A stretch of 41,083 nt of DNA from Chloroflexota bacterium (GCA_005882135.1 VBDR01000041.1:1-41083), one strand, 5' to 3'; positions 14,824 through 22,366 are shown, counted from the stretch's first letter. The notes: generated by a model not told the origin, from the sequence alone. Program-made: numbers and translations.

Positions 14824-15783
14824 ATGCACAAGCATCAGCACACGGCCAGCGCGAAACTGGCCGCCCCGATCCGAGTCATGGCCGTCGCTTCCTGTTTCGC
14901 GATTGCGTCTTGCGGAGCCGCCCAGTCAGCGCCGACTCCGGCAGCCGCCCATTTCCCGGTCTCGATCACCGGACCAGGCGGCGCCACCGTCACCATCGCC
15001 CAGAAGCCACACCGCATCGTGTCACTGTCGCCAACGGCGACCGAGATGCTGTTCGCGATCGGCGCCGGAGCCCAGGTCGCCGCCGTGGACGACCAATCGA
15101 ACTACCCGTCGAGCGCGCCCCGGACCAAGCTCTCCGGCTTCCAACCCAACATCGAGGCGATCGCCGGCTACAGCCCAGATCTCGTCGTCGCCGCCGAAGA
15201 CACGGGTGGCCTCGTGCACGGGCTGCAGGCGCTGAACCTCCCCATCCTCATCGAGCCGGCCGCCAAGAACCTCGACGACAGCTACCTGGAGATCAAGCAG
15301 CTCGGTGTGGCGACCGGCCATGGAGCCGAGGCGGAGTCGGTCGTCGCCGGGATGCGATCACAGGTCGGCGCGTTCGTGGCGTCTGTGTCCAGGCCCGCCC
15401 GCCAGCTCAGGGTTTATCACGAGCTCGACAACACCTACTACTCGGTCACGTCGGCGACTTTTATCGGCCAGGTCTACAAGTTGCTAGGCCTGAGCAACAT
15501 CGCCGACTCCGCGACCGCCGCCACTCCTGACTACCCCCAGCTGTCGGCGGAGTACATCGTGGCCGCGAATCCAGACCTGATCGTGCTGGCCGACACCAAG
15601 TGCTGCCAGCAGGACCTGAGCACCGTCGCGGCTCGACCCGGGTGGGGGGCGATCACAGCCGTCAAATCCGGACAGGTGATCGGGGTCGACGACGACGTGG
15701 CTTCCCGGTGGGGCCCGCGGATCATCGAGTTCATGCGCGCGATCGCTGCCCATGTTCGGCAGCTGGAAAAAAAGGCGGCTTGA
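14824..15783 (+). CDS. btuF: Corrinoid ABC transporter substrate-binding lipoprotein
   Basis: A 319-residue class III binding protein of the BtuF/FepB type. The signal region VMAVASCFAIASCGAAQ gives a lipobox at Cys30. The mature protein has PHRIVSLSPTATEMLFAIGAGAQVAAVDD, the standard opening of the family, YSPDLVVAAEDTG, and the C-terminal ARPGWGAITAVKSGQVIGVDDDVASRWGPR. It binds vitamin B12 or cobinamide outside the membrane. Position directly after the B12 riboswitch and before btuC and btuD makes corrinoid rather than siderophore the likely ligand. ATG 14824 follows GGAGG by 8 nt. The stop overlaps the btuC start (TGATG). Confidence 0.9.
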   Translation: MHKHQHTASAKLAAPIRVMAVASCFAIASCGAAQSAPTPAAAHFPVSITGPGGATVTIAQKPHRIVSLSPTATEMLFAIGAGAQVAAVDDQSNYPSSAPRTKLSGFQPNIEAIAGYSPDLVVAAEDTGGLVHGLQALNLPILIEPAAKNLDDSYLEIKQLGVATGHGAEAESVVAGMRSQVGAFVASVSRPARQLRVYHELDNTYYSVTSATFIGQVYKLLGLSNIADSATAATPDYPQLSAEYIVAANPDLIVLADTKCCQQDLSTVAARPGWGAITAVKSGQVIGVDDDVASRWGPRIIEFMRAIAAHVRQLEKKAA

Positions 15784-16868
15784 TGCTCGGCGTCAGCGTC
15801 CGCGTCACCCCCGCATCGCCGGTAGTCCTGAGCGGCATGCCCAGGCTGCCCTGGATGTGGGCCGCAGGAGGCTTCCTGGCGCTGCTGCTTTGCTGCGGAG
15901 TCGGTGTCCTGGTCGGCCCGGTGCACATCGGTTTGGGCACCGTCCTTGGCGCCCTCCTGGCGCCGCTCCCGTGGTTGGGCACCGGTGCGGCGGCTGATCC
16001 AGGCCAGGCCAACATCCTGTGGTCGCTGCGCTTCCCGCGTGTCGTCCTCGGCGTGCTGGTGGGCGGCACCCTGGCCATCGCCGGGGCAGCCTACCAGGGA
16101 GTGTTTCGCAATCCTCTCGCCGACCCCTACCTGCTGGGCGCGGCGGCCGGCGCCAATCTTGGCGCGACCCTGGCGATCGCGTTTGCTCCAGGCATGTCAC
16201 TGCTCGGTGTCAACATCGTTCCCCTCGCCGCCTTTGTTGGCGCCGGCGCCGCCGTGGCGGGCGCCTACGCGCTCGGTCGCTCCGTCACCGGTCTGAGGTC
16301 AACGACCGGACTCATCCTGGCCGGAGTCGCGATCGCGGCCTTCTTCAACTCGATCCAGTCGTACGTGCAGCAGACCCAGACCAGCTCCATCCGCCAGGTG
16401 TATTCGTGGATCCTGGGCCGGCTCGTCACCGCCGGCTGGGACGACGTGATACTGGTCCTTCCTTATGTCGTCCTGAGCGTGGCAGTGATCTTCCTCCACC
16501 GCCGGTTGCTGGACTCGCTGACGCTCGGAGAGGACGAGATCACAAGCCTCGGCATCCCGGTGCGGAGGGTGCGGCTGATCGTCGTCGTCGCGGCCACGCT
16601 CGGCACCGCCGCGGTGGTGGCGGTCGGCGGGACGATCGCCTTTGTCGGCATCATCGTGCCGCACACGATCCGGCTGCTGGTCGGCCGCAGCTACCGGGTC
16701 GTGATCCCGCTGTCGGTCCTGTTCGGGGCGGCGTTCCTGGTCCTCGCCGATACCGCCGCCCGCACCGTGGTCGCGCCGGCGGAGCTGCCGATCGGGGTGA
16801 TCACGGCTTTTCTCGGGGCGCCTTTCTTCATCGCGGTCATGCGGTCGACGCGAGGGGCGCCGCTGTGA
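15783..16868 (+). CDS. btuC: Corrinoid ABC transporter permease
   Basis: A 361-residue FecCD-family permease with about ten hydrophobic helices. Family marks are LRFPRVVLGVLVGGTLAIAGAAYQGVFRNPLADPYLLG, the segment GRLVTAGWDD, and the cytoplasmic loop LGIPVRRVRLIVV plus VGGTIAFVGIIVPHTIRLLVG that contact the ATPase. It forms the homodimeric channel of the B12 importer. ATG 15783 overlaps the btuF stop by one base, which sets the start. Confidence 0.92.
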   Translation: MLGVSVRVTPASPVVLSGMPRLPWMWAAGGFLALLLCCGVGVLVGPVHIGLGTVLGALLAPLPWLGTGAAADPGQANILWSLRFPRVVLGVLVGGTLAIAGAAYQGVFRNPLADPYLLGAAAGANLGATLAIAFAPGMSLLGVNIVPLAAFVGAGAAVAGAYALGRSVTGLRSTTGLILAGVAIAAFFNSIQSYVQQTQTSSIRQVYSWILGRLVTAGWDDVILVLPYVVLSVAVIFLHRRLLDSLTLGEDEITSLGIPVRRVRLIVVVAATLGTAAVVAVGGTIAFVGIIVPHTIRLLVGRSYRVVIPLSVLFGAAFLVLADTAARTVVAPAELPIGVITAFLGAPFFIAVMRSTRGAPL

Positions 16869-17638
16869 GCGACATCGTCCTCGCCGGCGTGTCGGTGGCA
16901 TATGACGGCGACCCCGTGGTCCATGACCTGGACCTGAGCGTGGCCTCCGGCGAGTGGGTGGCCTTGATCGGCCCCAACGGCGCGGGCAAGACGACGATCT
17001 TGCGGGCGATCGCGCGCCTGGTGCCGTTTCGCGGCGAGATCCAGATCGGCGGCCGCGCGGTGACCGCGTTGAGCCAGCGCCAAGCTGCGCGCAACGTCGC
17101 CATGTTGGTGCAGGAGCCGCAGATGCCGGCTGGCATGACGGTGTCGCAGTACGTCCTGCTGGGGAGGGCTCCCCACCTCGGCTACCTGGGCAGGGAGAGC
17201 TCACGCGACCGCCGCATCGTCAGGGACATCGTGCGCAGGCTGGCGCTCGAGGACATGACGTCGCGGCCGCTCGACCGCTTGAGTGGCGGCGAAAGGCAGC
17301 GCGCCGCCATCGCCCGCGCGCTGGCGCAGCAGGCGCCTGTGCTCTTGATCGACGAACCGACATCATCCCTCGACGTCGGGCGCCAGCAATCGGTGCTGGA
17401 GCTGATCGATCAGCTGCGCAGGGAGCAGGAGCTGACCGTGATCGCGGCCATGCATGAGCTCACCCTCGCCGGCCAGTACGCCGACCGTCTTGCTTTGCTT
17501 GTCGCCGGCCGCCTGGTGGCTGTCGGTGCGGCCGCCGAGGTCCTCACCGAACCGGCGATCGCCGAACACTATCGGGCCCAGGTGCGCGTGATTCAGATGA
17601 ACGGCTCCGGAACCGCGGTCGTGCCGGTGCGCAATTGA
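16865..17638 (+). CDS. btuD: Corrinoid ABC transporter ATP-binding protein
   Basis: A 257-residue ATPase of the FecE/BtuD type. Walker A GPNGAGKTT (about residues 36-44), Q-loop MLVQEPQMPAGMTV, signature LSGGERQRAAIARALAQ, Walker B VLLIDEPTSSLD and switch AMHELTLAGQYAD. The start is GTG 16865, overlapping the btuC stop as GTGA. Powers import by BtuC2. Assignment to corrinoid rests on the riboswitch and neighbours, since the ATPases of siderophore systems look alike. Confidence 0.92.
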   Translation: MSDIVLAGVSVAYDGDPVVHDLDLSVASGEWVALIGPNGAGKTTILRAIARLVPFRGEIQIGGRAVTALSQRQAARNVAMLVQEPQMPAGMTVSQYVLLGRAPHLGYLGRESSRDRRIVRDIVRRLALEDMTSRPLDRLSGGERQRAAIARALAQQAPVLLIDEPTSSLDVGRQQSVLELIDQLRREQELTVIAAMHELTLAGQYADRLALLVAGRLVAVGAAAEVLTEPAIAEHYRAQVRVIQMNGSGTAVVPVRN

Positions 17639-18201
17639 AAGCCGACGAGGTCCCGCTCCAAACTCCGCCGCGAGCCTCACGCAAGACCGCCTCGATCGTG
17701 ATCGTGAACACGGGTGAGGGCAAAGGCAAATCGACGGCGGCGTTCGGGACCGCGCTTCGGGCCGTGGCCCGCGGTTGGAAGGTGTGCGTGATCCAGTTCG
17801 TGAAGTCGAACCGCTGGAAGGTCGGGGAGCAGGAGACCGCGACCCGGCTTGGAGTCGAGTGGTGGACCATCGGCGACGGGTTCACGTGGGACTCCCGGGA
17901 CATGAAGCGCACCGAGGCCATCGCGCGCGAGGCGTGGCGGATCGCGCGCGAGAGAATCCAGTCCGCCGACTACCGCCTCGTCGTGCTCGATGAGATCACC
18001 TATCCGATGAGCTGGGGTTGGATTCCGACCGCCGAGGTCGTGGCGGTGCTCGCCTCTCGGCCGGCGGCGCTAAACGTGATCGCGACCGGCCGCGATGCGC
18101 CGCAAGCGCTGATCGACCTGGCGGACACGGTGACCGAGATGCGCAACCTGAAGCACGCTTTCGATCGAGGCATCCGGGCCATGCGCGGCATCGACTACTG
18201 A
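17635..18201 (+). CDS. cobO: Corrinoid adenosyltransferase (cob(I)yrinic acid a,c-diamide adenosyltransferase)
   Basis: A 188-residue CobA/CobO/BtuR-type enzyme that transfers the adenosyl group of ATP to Co(I) corrinoids. The P-loop is GEGKGKST (residues 27-34). Further family blocks are VCVIQFVKSNRWKVGEQE, WWTIGDGFTWDSRD, VVLDEITYPMSWGWI and VIATGRDAPQALIDLADTVTEM. TTG 17635 overlaps the btuD stop (TTGA), supporting this start. It adenosylates imported or salvaged corrinoid before the CobU step. Confidence 0.92.
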   Translation: MKADEVPLQTPPRASRKTASIVIVNTGEGKGKSTAAFGTALRAVARGWKVCVIQFVKSNRWKVGEQETATRLGVEWWTIGDGFTWDSRDMKRTEAIAREAWRIARERIQSADYRLVVLDEITYPMSWGWIPTAEVVAVLASRPAALNVIATGRDAPQALIDLADTVTEMRNLKHAFDRGIRAMRGIDY

Positions 18202-18719
18202 TGGGCTTTGTGCTCATCCTCGGGGGCGCACGCAGCGGCAAGTCGCAGCTCGCCGGCCGCCTCGCCCGCGAGTTTGAGGGTCCGGTGACCTTCGTCGCCA
18301 CCGCCACCCCCGACGACGCCGAGATGGATGAACGCATCCGCCGCCACCGCAGCGAGCGGCCTCCGCGATGGTCCACCGTCGAGGAGCCGCTGGCCCTCAC
18401 CGATGCCATCAGAGCGGCTCCGCCGAGCGATTTCGTAATCGTCGACTGCCTGACGCTGTGGGTCTCCAACCTGCTCACCGCCGGCCGGAAACCGGATGAG
18501 ATCCACGCCCGGGCTGCGGAGTCCGCGCGCATGCTCGCGGACCGGCGCGGAGTCGTCGTCAGCAACGAGGTCGGATTGGGCATCGTGCCCGCCAACCCGC
18601 TGGCGCGTAGGTTCCGCGACGTGCTCGGCGGGGTCAACGCAACGTTCGCAGCGTGCGCCGAGCGTTCGCTGCTGCTGGTCGCCGGTCGCACCCTCGAGCT
18701 GGGCGGGCCCGCGCGATGA
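18201..18719 (+). CDS. cobU: Adenosylcobinamide kinase / adenosylcobinamide-phosphate guanylyltransferase
   Basis: A 172-residue CobU/CobP. The P-loop GGARSGKS occupies residues 8-15; the family blocks FVATATPDDAEMDERIRRHRSERP, IVDCLTLWVSNLL, VVVSNEVGLGIVPANPLARRFRD and GGVNATFAACAERSLLLVAG follow in order. It phosphorylates adenosylcobinamide and then transfers GMP to give AdoCbi-GDP for CobS. ATG 18201 overlaps the cobO stop by one base. Confidence 0.93.
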   Translation: MGFVLILGGARSGKSQLAGRLAREFEGPVTFVATATPDDAEMDERIRRHRSERPPRWSTVEEPLALTDAIRAAPPSDFVIVDCLTLWVSNLLTAGRKPDEIHARAAESARMLADRRGVVVSNEVGLGIVPANPLARRFRDVLGGVNATFAACAERSLLLVAGRTLELGGPAR

Positions 18720-19462
18720 GCAACCCAAATTCGACGATTCGCTCGCTTCGCGCGGCCGTGTCCTTTCTGACCGTGCTTCCGGTCGCCAACGTGGACGGCA
18801 GCCCCGGCGAGCGATTGGGTCGAGCCTACTTCCCTGCCATCGGGGCTTTCATCGGGCTCGCCGCGGGTGCGGTGTTCGCGGTCCTGAGCTCGGTGACCAC
18901 GCCCTTGCTGGCCGCCGCGGGCGGGGTAGCGGTGCTGAGCGTCCTCACGGGAGCCATGCACCTGGACGGCCTGGCCGACAGCGCCGACGGCCTGCTTGGC
19001 GGCGGTGATGTCACGCGCCGGCTGGAAAAGATGCGTGACCCGAGGCTGGGCTCGTTCGGCGTGACCGCGATCGTCGTGGTCCTTCTGCTGGAGGTGGCCG
19101 CGATCTCCGCCATGTCGCCTGCTCGCGGCCTGGCCGCGCTCGTCGTCGCCGGCGCGCTGTCGCGGCTGGCCACCCTCTCGGTGGTCACTTTTGTCCCCTA
19201 TGTCAGGCCGAGCGGGTTGGGGGTGGCGGCCTCGGAGGCGAGACACCGCGGCACCGACTTTGTTTTCGGTGCGGCCACGGCCGCCATCGTCTGCGCCATC
19301 GACTGGAGGCGAGCGGCGATCGCGCTGCCCCTGGTTGGCCTGACCGCGCTTGGCATTTCCACCCTGGCGCGCCGCCGGGTGGGCGGGGCGACCGGCGATG
19401 TTTGCGGCGCCACGGCGGAGCTCTGCCAGCTTGCCACTCTGTTGGTTTTCGCGATCCGCTGA
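18716..19462 (+). CDS. cobS: Adenosylcobinamide-GDP ribazoletransferase (cobalamin synthase)
   Basis: A 248-residue integral membrane CobS/CobV with about six to seven hydrophobic segments. The active-site region is HLDGLADSADGLLGG, with LEKMRDPRLGSFGV following, both hallmark motifs; YFPAIGAFIGLAAG lies upstream, and GGATGDVCGATAELCQ near the C-terminus is the usual closing block. It joins AdoCbi-GDP and alpha-ribazole (or its phosphate) to form cobalamin. ATG 18716 overlaps cobU as ATGA. Last gene of the riboswitch operon. Confidence 0.93.
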   Translation: MSNPNSTIRSLRAAVSFLTVLPVANVDGSPGERLGRAYFPAIGAFIGLAAGAVFAVLSSVTTPLLAAAGGVAVLSVLTGAMHLDGLADSADGLLGGGDVTRRLEKMRDPRLGSFGVTAIVVVLLLEVAAISAMSPARGLAALVVAGALSRLATLSVVTFVPYVRPSGLGVAASEARHRGTDFVFGAATAAIVCAIDWRRAAIALPLVGLTALGISTLARRRVGGATGDVCGATAELCQLATLLVFAIR

Positions 19463-19480
19463 GCGTGCCTTGGGATGACC

Positions 19481-19498
19481 CTCAGCGCCGGCGCTGAG
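19481..19498. terminator. 18-bp perfect palindrome at the cobS / ComB-like convergent junction
   Basis: CTCAGCGCCGGCGCTGAG is a perfect palindrome that folds into a 7-bp stem with a CCGG loop. It lies 19 nt after the cobS stop and includes the stop codon (19482-19484) of the opposing gene. No T-run follows, so a bidirectional terminator role is inferred. Confidence 0.5.
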
Positions 19499-20162
19499 TG
19501 CTCGCGGCCAGGCGGAGGTAGCCGTTCTCTTTGGTCACCGGCATCGCGAATTCGAAGCGATCGGCAGCCAGCGACAGGTCGAGGTCGGTGGCCGGAAATC
19601 CCGGCCATCTTCCGCTCCTCGCCCGGCGGTAGCGCTCGGTCTCGCGCAGCGTCTGCAGCAGCGTCTCGAGGTCGGGCTGAAGGCCACGAATGATGCCTTC
19701 CATGTAGAGCGCGCAGGCGTGATCTTCCGGATGATCCGCCGAGGCGATGAGCGTCAGGGTCTCGGGCTTTCTTAACAGGCAGGCTTGAACGGTAGCCTGG
19801 GCCACGACCAGACTCGCCGCGAAGATGTCGTTGCCGTCGACCGCCGCCGCCACCTGCGTCCCCGCTGTTGAACGCTGGATGAGGACGCGACCATTGAGGT
19901 CCACCTCGCGGATGTGGGTCGGAGAGTTGCTGATCGGAATCCCCTCGACGGGCAGCGCGTCTTCCTCCGCGCAGACCACCGCTCCTGGAGTTCGGGCGGC
20001 GAGAGCACGCGCCTCGGCGACGGTCTTGACGAGACGGCATTCGCGCGCTCCGCCGGCCAGCGCGTAAGCGCTGACGGTGAATGAGCGGAGGACGTCGATC
20101 ACGACCACGGTGCCGCGCGCCTGGCGCGCACCGTCGATGCCGGTCGCGTGGACGATGTTCAT
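19482..20162 (-). CDS. 2-phosphosulfolactate phosphatase (ComB) family protein
   Basis: A 226-residue ComB-like protein. The family blocks are VVVIDVLRSFTVSAYALAGGA, GAVVCAEEDALPVEGIPISNSPTHI and RVLIQRSTAGTQVAAAV; ComB uses Mg2+ to dephosphorylate (R)-2-phospho-3-sulfolactate in coenzyme M synthesis. Bacteria without coenzyme M carry many family members whose substrate is unknown, so the enzymatic class (phosphatase) is better supported than the substrate. ATG 20162 (MNIVHATG) is preferred over the TTG at 20180, leaving 42 nt to the divergent cupin gene. Confidence 0.78.
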   Translation of the reverse strand: MNIVHATGIDGARQARGTVVVIDVLRSFTVSAYALAGGARECRLVKTVAEARALAARTPGAVVCAEEDALPVEGIPISNSPTHIREVDLNGRVLIQRSTAGTQVAAAVDGNDIFAASLVVAQATVQACLLRKPETLTLIASADHPEDHACALYMEGIIRGLQPDLETLLQTLRETERYRRARSGRWPGFPATDLDLSLAADRFEFAMPVTKENGYLRLAASTQRRR

Positions 20163-20204
20163 CGCCCGATCGCGAACCAAGCCGGGGCGGCATCATAGTC
20201 GTCG

Positions 20205-20540
20205 ATGCCTGTGCCCAACGTCGGCGAGGGTCGGCGTGCATTCGGCTTCGAGCAGATCGCCGACTGCGGTTCGATGCGCGTCATCGGCCTGCGGCTCGAG
20301 CCAGGCCAGGCCGTGCCCGAGCATCGCAACGCGATCCCGGTCGCGGTGATCGTCACCGGCGGGCGCTTGCACTTCGACAATGGCGTGCAGTCGGGCGAGG
20401 TCGGCACGGGTGAGATGCTGCTCATCAATCCAGGCGAGCGACACACGTATCGCGCTGATGTCGCCACGTCGGCGTATCTCGTGTTCGCGGGACTTCCAGG
20501 TGTGCGCAGCCGCACGTGGTCGCTCCGGCGCAAGATCTGA
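20205..20540 (+). CDS. Small cupin-domain protein
   Basis: A 111-residue single cupin. The two motifs are recognisable but incomplete: RLEPGQAVPEHRNAIPVAVIVTGG (motif 1, with His but without the full HxH) and GEMLLINPGERHTYRA (motif 2, PxxxxH). With only part of the metal ligands visible, it may bind metal weakly or act as a sensor. No partner enzyme is evident; it is divergent from the ComB-like gene and convergent with the histidine phosphatase (7-nt gap). Function unknown. Confidence 0.72.
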   Translation: MPVPNVGEGRRAFGFEQIADCGSMRVIGLRLEPGQAVPEHRNAIPVAVIVTGGRLHFDNGVQSGEVGTGEMLLINPGERHTYRADVATSAYLVFAGLPGVRSRTWSLRRKI

Positions 20541-20550
20541 AGCCGCTTCA
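20538..20550. terminator. Small hairpin formed by two convergent stop codons
   Basis: TGAAG-CCG-CTTCA: the TGA of the cupin gene (20538-20540) pairs with the complementary TCA that is the stop of the opposing gene (20548-20550). Only 5 bp with a 3-nt loop, so a weak structure; noted because it joins the series of stop-spanning hairpins. Confidence 0.25.
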
Positions 20551-21114
20551 CGGCGAATTCCACAGGGCGACGACACGACCACGGTCGGTGTCGCCAATGA
20601 TGTTGAGGGTGGCAACATCCAGCTGCAGCCCGGCCGCGACTCTGATCTCGGCGTGGATCCACCTCACCGCGATCGCACGCAGGATGTGGCCATGGGCAAA
20701 CGCGATCAGCCTCGCGTTTGCGTGCCGAGTCGCGAGGGCGATGAACTCCTGCGCCCTCGTGTATATCTGCTGTGGGGTCTCGCCGCCCGGCGAGCCGTCT
20801 TTGTACAGCTCCCAGTCAGGATCCGATTCATGGATCTGTTTGGTGGTCAATCCTTCGTAACGGCCATAGTCAACTTCCTGCAGCAGCGGCGTGATCTGCG
20901 GATTCTGAAAGCCGGCGAGCTCGGCGGTGCGCCAGGCGCGCTGCATCGGGCTCGAGTAGACAGCGTCGAACTGGATGCCACTGAGCCGCTGACGCAGGGC
21001 CCTGGCCTTGTCCTCGCCGCGTGGGGTGAGGGGCAGATCGGTGGTGCCGGTGTGCCGCCCAGAGAGACTCCACTCCGTCTCGCCGTGGCGGGCGAGGTAG
21101 ATCTCGAGCGTCAG
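20548..21114 (-). CDS. Histidine phosphatase family protein with probable CTG start
   Basis: The phosphohistidine motif lies at LEIYLARHGETEW, before any ATG, GTG or TTG in this frame: the first ATG (20946) comes well inside the conserved domain. Reading back gives 188 residues from CTG 21114, whose bases overlap the TGA of the upstream gene as CTGA. His10 would be the nucleophile; GRHTGTTDLPLTPRGEDKARAL, AVYSSPMQRAWRTAE, LLQEVDYGRYEGLT and FAHGHILRAIAVRW (second His) complete the fold. It resembles actinobacterial phosphoglycerate-mutase-like acid phosphatases. CobC-type alpha-ribazole phosphatases are in the same superfamily and would complete the nearby B12 pathway, but this is speculative. 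Start by CTG is inferred from the overlap and the motif. Confidence 0.78.
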   Translation of the reverse strand: MTLEIYLARHGETEWSLSGRHTGTTDLPLTPRGEDKARALRQRLSGIQFDAVYSSPMQRAWRTAELAGFQNPQITPLLQEVDYGRYEGLTTKQIHESDPDWELYKDGSPGGETPQQIYTRAQEFIALATRHANARLIAFAHGHILRAIAVRWIHAEIRVAAGLQLDVATLNIIGDTDRGRVVALWNSP

Positions 21115-21725
21115 GCGGGCTTGCCCATCATCTCGGGACGACCCGAACGCAGCGACCGGCTCGCGCTCTCGATGACGGCGCCCGCGCGCACACGCTGACC
21201 CGGGCGTACGCAGACCAGTCCGACCGCCGCCTGGGCGCCCTGAGGCTTGAGCGCCTCGTTCACGGCGGCCAGCACCCGGTTGGCGGCATGGGCCGTGCCG
21301 GCGACGTCGGTGTCGGGCAGGATGGCGAGGAGCTGGGGCGGGGTCCGGCCGAGGACGCCTGGCGTGTCAACGTCCCGCACGGTGCTCGCCAGCGATGCAG
21401 CCATGGTCTTCAGCGCCTCGTCCGCGGGCAGCGCGCCGTTGGCTTCGATCAGCAGGACGCCGAGGTTGCGCTGGTAGCGATGGGCGCGCGCCAGCTCGTC
21501 CTCGAGCACCGGACGGACGAAACGATCATTGAAAAGGCCCGTGGTGCGATCGACGATGTGCAGAGGCTCAGCCTGGGGATCATCGGCCCTCACACCGCAG
21601 GAGGCGCAGAACACCGCACCGTGAGGTAGAGGCGAACCGCATGCCTGACACGACTGAGCTTCGGGCCGGCGGCGGAGAAAATCGCCAATCGGCATTCGGT
21701 AAAGCCTATCAGTCGTGTTTGGCAT
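21111..21725 (-). CDS. Zinc-ribbon protein with degenerate GGDEF domain
   Basis: A 204-residue protein. A zinc ribbon CQACG...CASCG (Cys26, Cys29, Cys40, Cys43) lies near the N-terminus. It is followed by DRTTGLFNDRFVRPVLEDELARAHRYQRNLGVLLIEAN, which matches the opening of GGDEF domains (DxxTGLxNRR...RARRYxxPLxLLLID). Where the GGDEF signature is expected the protein has LGRTPPQLLAILPDTD, so it cannot be an active diguanylate cyclase by known chemistry. It might be a nucleotide sensor or structural relic. No membrane segment. It overlaps the histidine phosphatase start and is probably transcribed with it. A stretch AGAGGA about 11 nt before ATG 21725 may serve as ribosome site. Confidence 0.7.
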   Translation of the reverse strand: MPNTTDRLYRMPIGDFLRRRPEAQSCQACGSPLPHGAVFCASCGVRADDPQAEPLHIVDRTTGLFNDRFVRPVLEDELARAHRYQRNLGVLLIEANGALPADEALKTMAASLASTVRDVDTPGVLGRTPPQLLAILPDTDVAGTAHAANRVLAAVNEALKPQGAQAAVGLVCVRPGQRVRAGAVIESASRSLRSGRPEMMGKPA

Positions 21726-21813
21726 GACTTTTCGATCCTCTTAACAGGCGGGGTTGTGCTTGATTTTTCCGAATCCTAAGCTCGATCGAGGTGTGCCGGC
21801 GGGGGAGGGCAGG

Positions 21814-21842
21814 CACGGTGGAGGAAGGGAGGGCCCACCGTG
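21814..21842 (-). terminator. Hairpin downstream of the HxlR-type gene
   Basis: CACGGTGG (21814-21821) pairs with CCACCGTG (21835-21842), 8 bp with a 13-nt loop, 25 nt beyond the HxlR stop and before the next minus-strand gene. No T-run on the minus strand side. A 10-bp palindrome CTCGATCGAG also lies at 21781-21790 in the same 142-nt gap. Confidence 0.45.
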
Positions 21843-21867
21843 AGATGTGCCGAGGTCGGGCGCGGAC

Positions 21868-22206
21868 TCAGCCCACCGCGGCGGCCGGCGTCGACAGCCA
21901 GCTCTCTGCCCAGTTCGCAACCGAGGCCAGCACCGGCTCGAGCGCCCGTCCGCGCGAGGTCAATCGATAGCTCACCCTCACCGGTGGTCCCGGGTCGACA
22001 AGCCGTTCGACGATACCCTCGGTCTCGAGCTCGCGCAGACGCTCCGTCAAGACGCGATCGCTGATCCCAGGGATGCCCGCGAGCAGCTGGTTGAAGCGGG
22101 CCGGCGCCGGGATGAGGGCCTTCACGACTGCCCCGGTCCAGCGTTTCCCAATCAGCTCGATTGCGCGCTGAAAGGGCGCGCTGTAGTCAAGGCCCCCTCC
22201 GACCAT
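21868..22206 (-). CDS. HxlR-family winged-helix transcriptional regulator
   Basis: A 112-residue HxlR/MarR-like regulator. The family core is clear: FQRAIELIGKRWTGAVVKAL, RFNQLLAGIPGISDRVLTERLRELETEGIVERLV and RVSYRLTSRGRALEPVLASVANW. The Cys often found before the first helix (sensor of electrophiles in some members) is absent. It is divergent from a short-chain dehydrogenase gene, a common regulator/target layout, so it may control that gene and itself. TAGAAT lies 8 nt before its ATG and an inverted repeat directly upstream; see the promoter entry. Confidence 0.85.
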   Translation of the reverse strand: MVGGGLDYSAPFQRAIELIGKRWTGAVVKALIPAPARFNQLLAGIPGISDRVLTERLRELETEGIVERLVDPGPPVRVSYRLTSRGRALEPVLASVANWAESWLSTPAAAVG

Positions 22207-22214
22207 GGGGAGTG

Positions 22215-22232
22215 ATTCTATGCGCTATCGCA
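22215..22232 (-). promoter_or_regulatory. Candidate leaderless promoter and operator of the HxlR gene
   Basis: On the minus strand, TAGAAT (22220-22215) is a good -10 hexamer ending 8 nt before ATG 22206, so the transcript would begin at or next to the start codon. Directly upstream, TGCG-CTAT-CGCA (22221-22232) is an inverted repeat between the -10 and the expected -35, suited to autorepression. Short arms, so moderate support. Confidence 0.45.
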
Positions 22233-22366
22233 AGTCTCCGAAAGGACCGGGCGGGTGTTTTCCACAGGAATTTTTTTCCGGCCACAATCAGGCTTGGTAA
22301 TCACAGGGCGAAGAGCCACCGGGAGGGCTGTCGAATGTTCAGGCTGACGCGTATGAAGAGCTTGCG

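Noticed and set aside
15783-17638. Siderophore rather than corrinoid ABC importer.
   Set aside because: Permease and ATPase alone could fit either, but the B12 riboswitch and coupled cob genes favour corrinoid.
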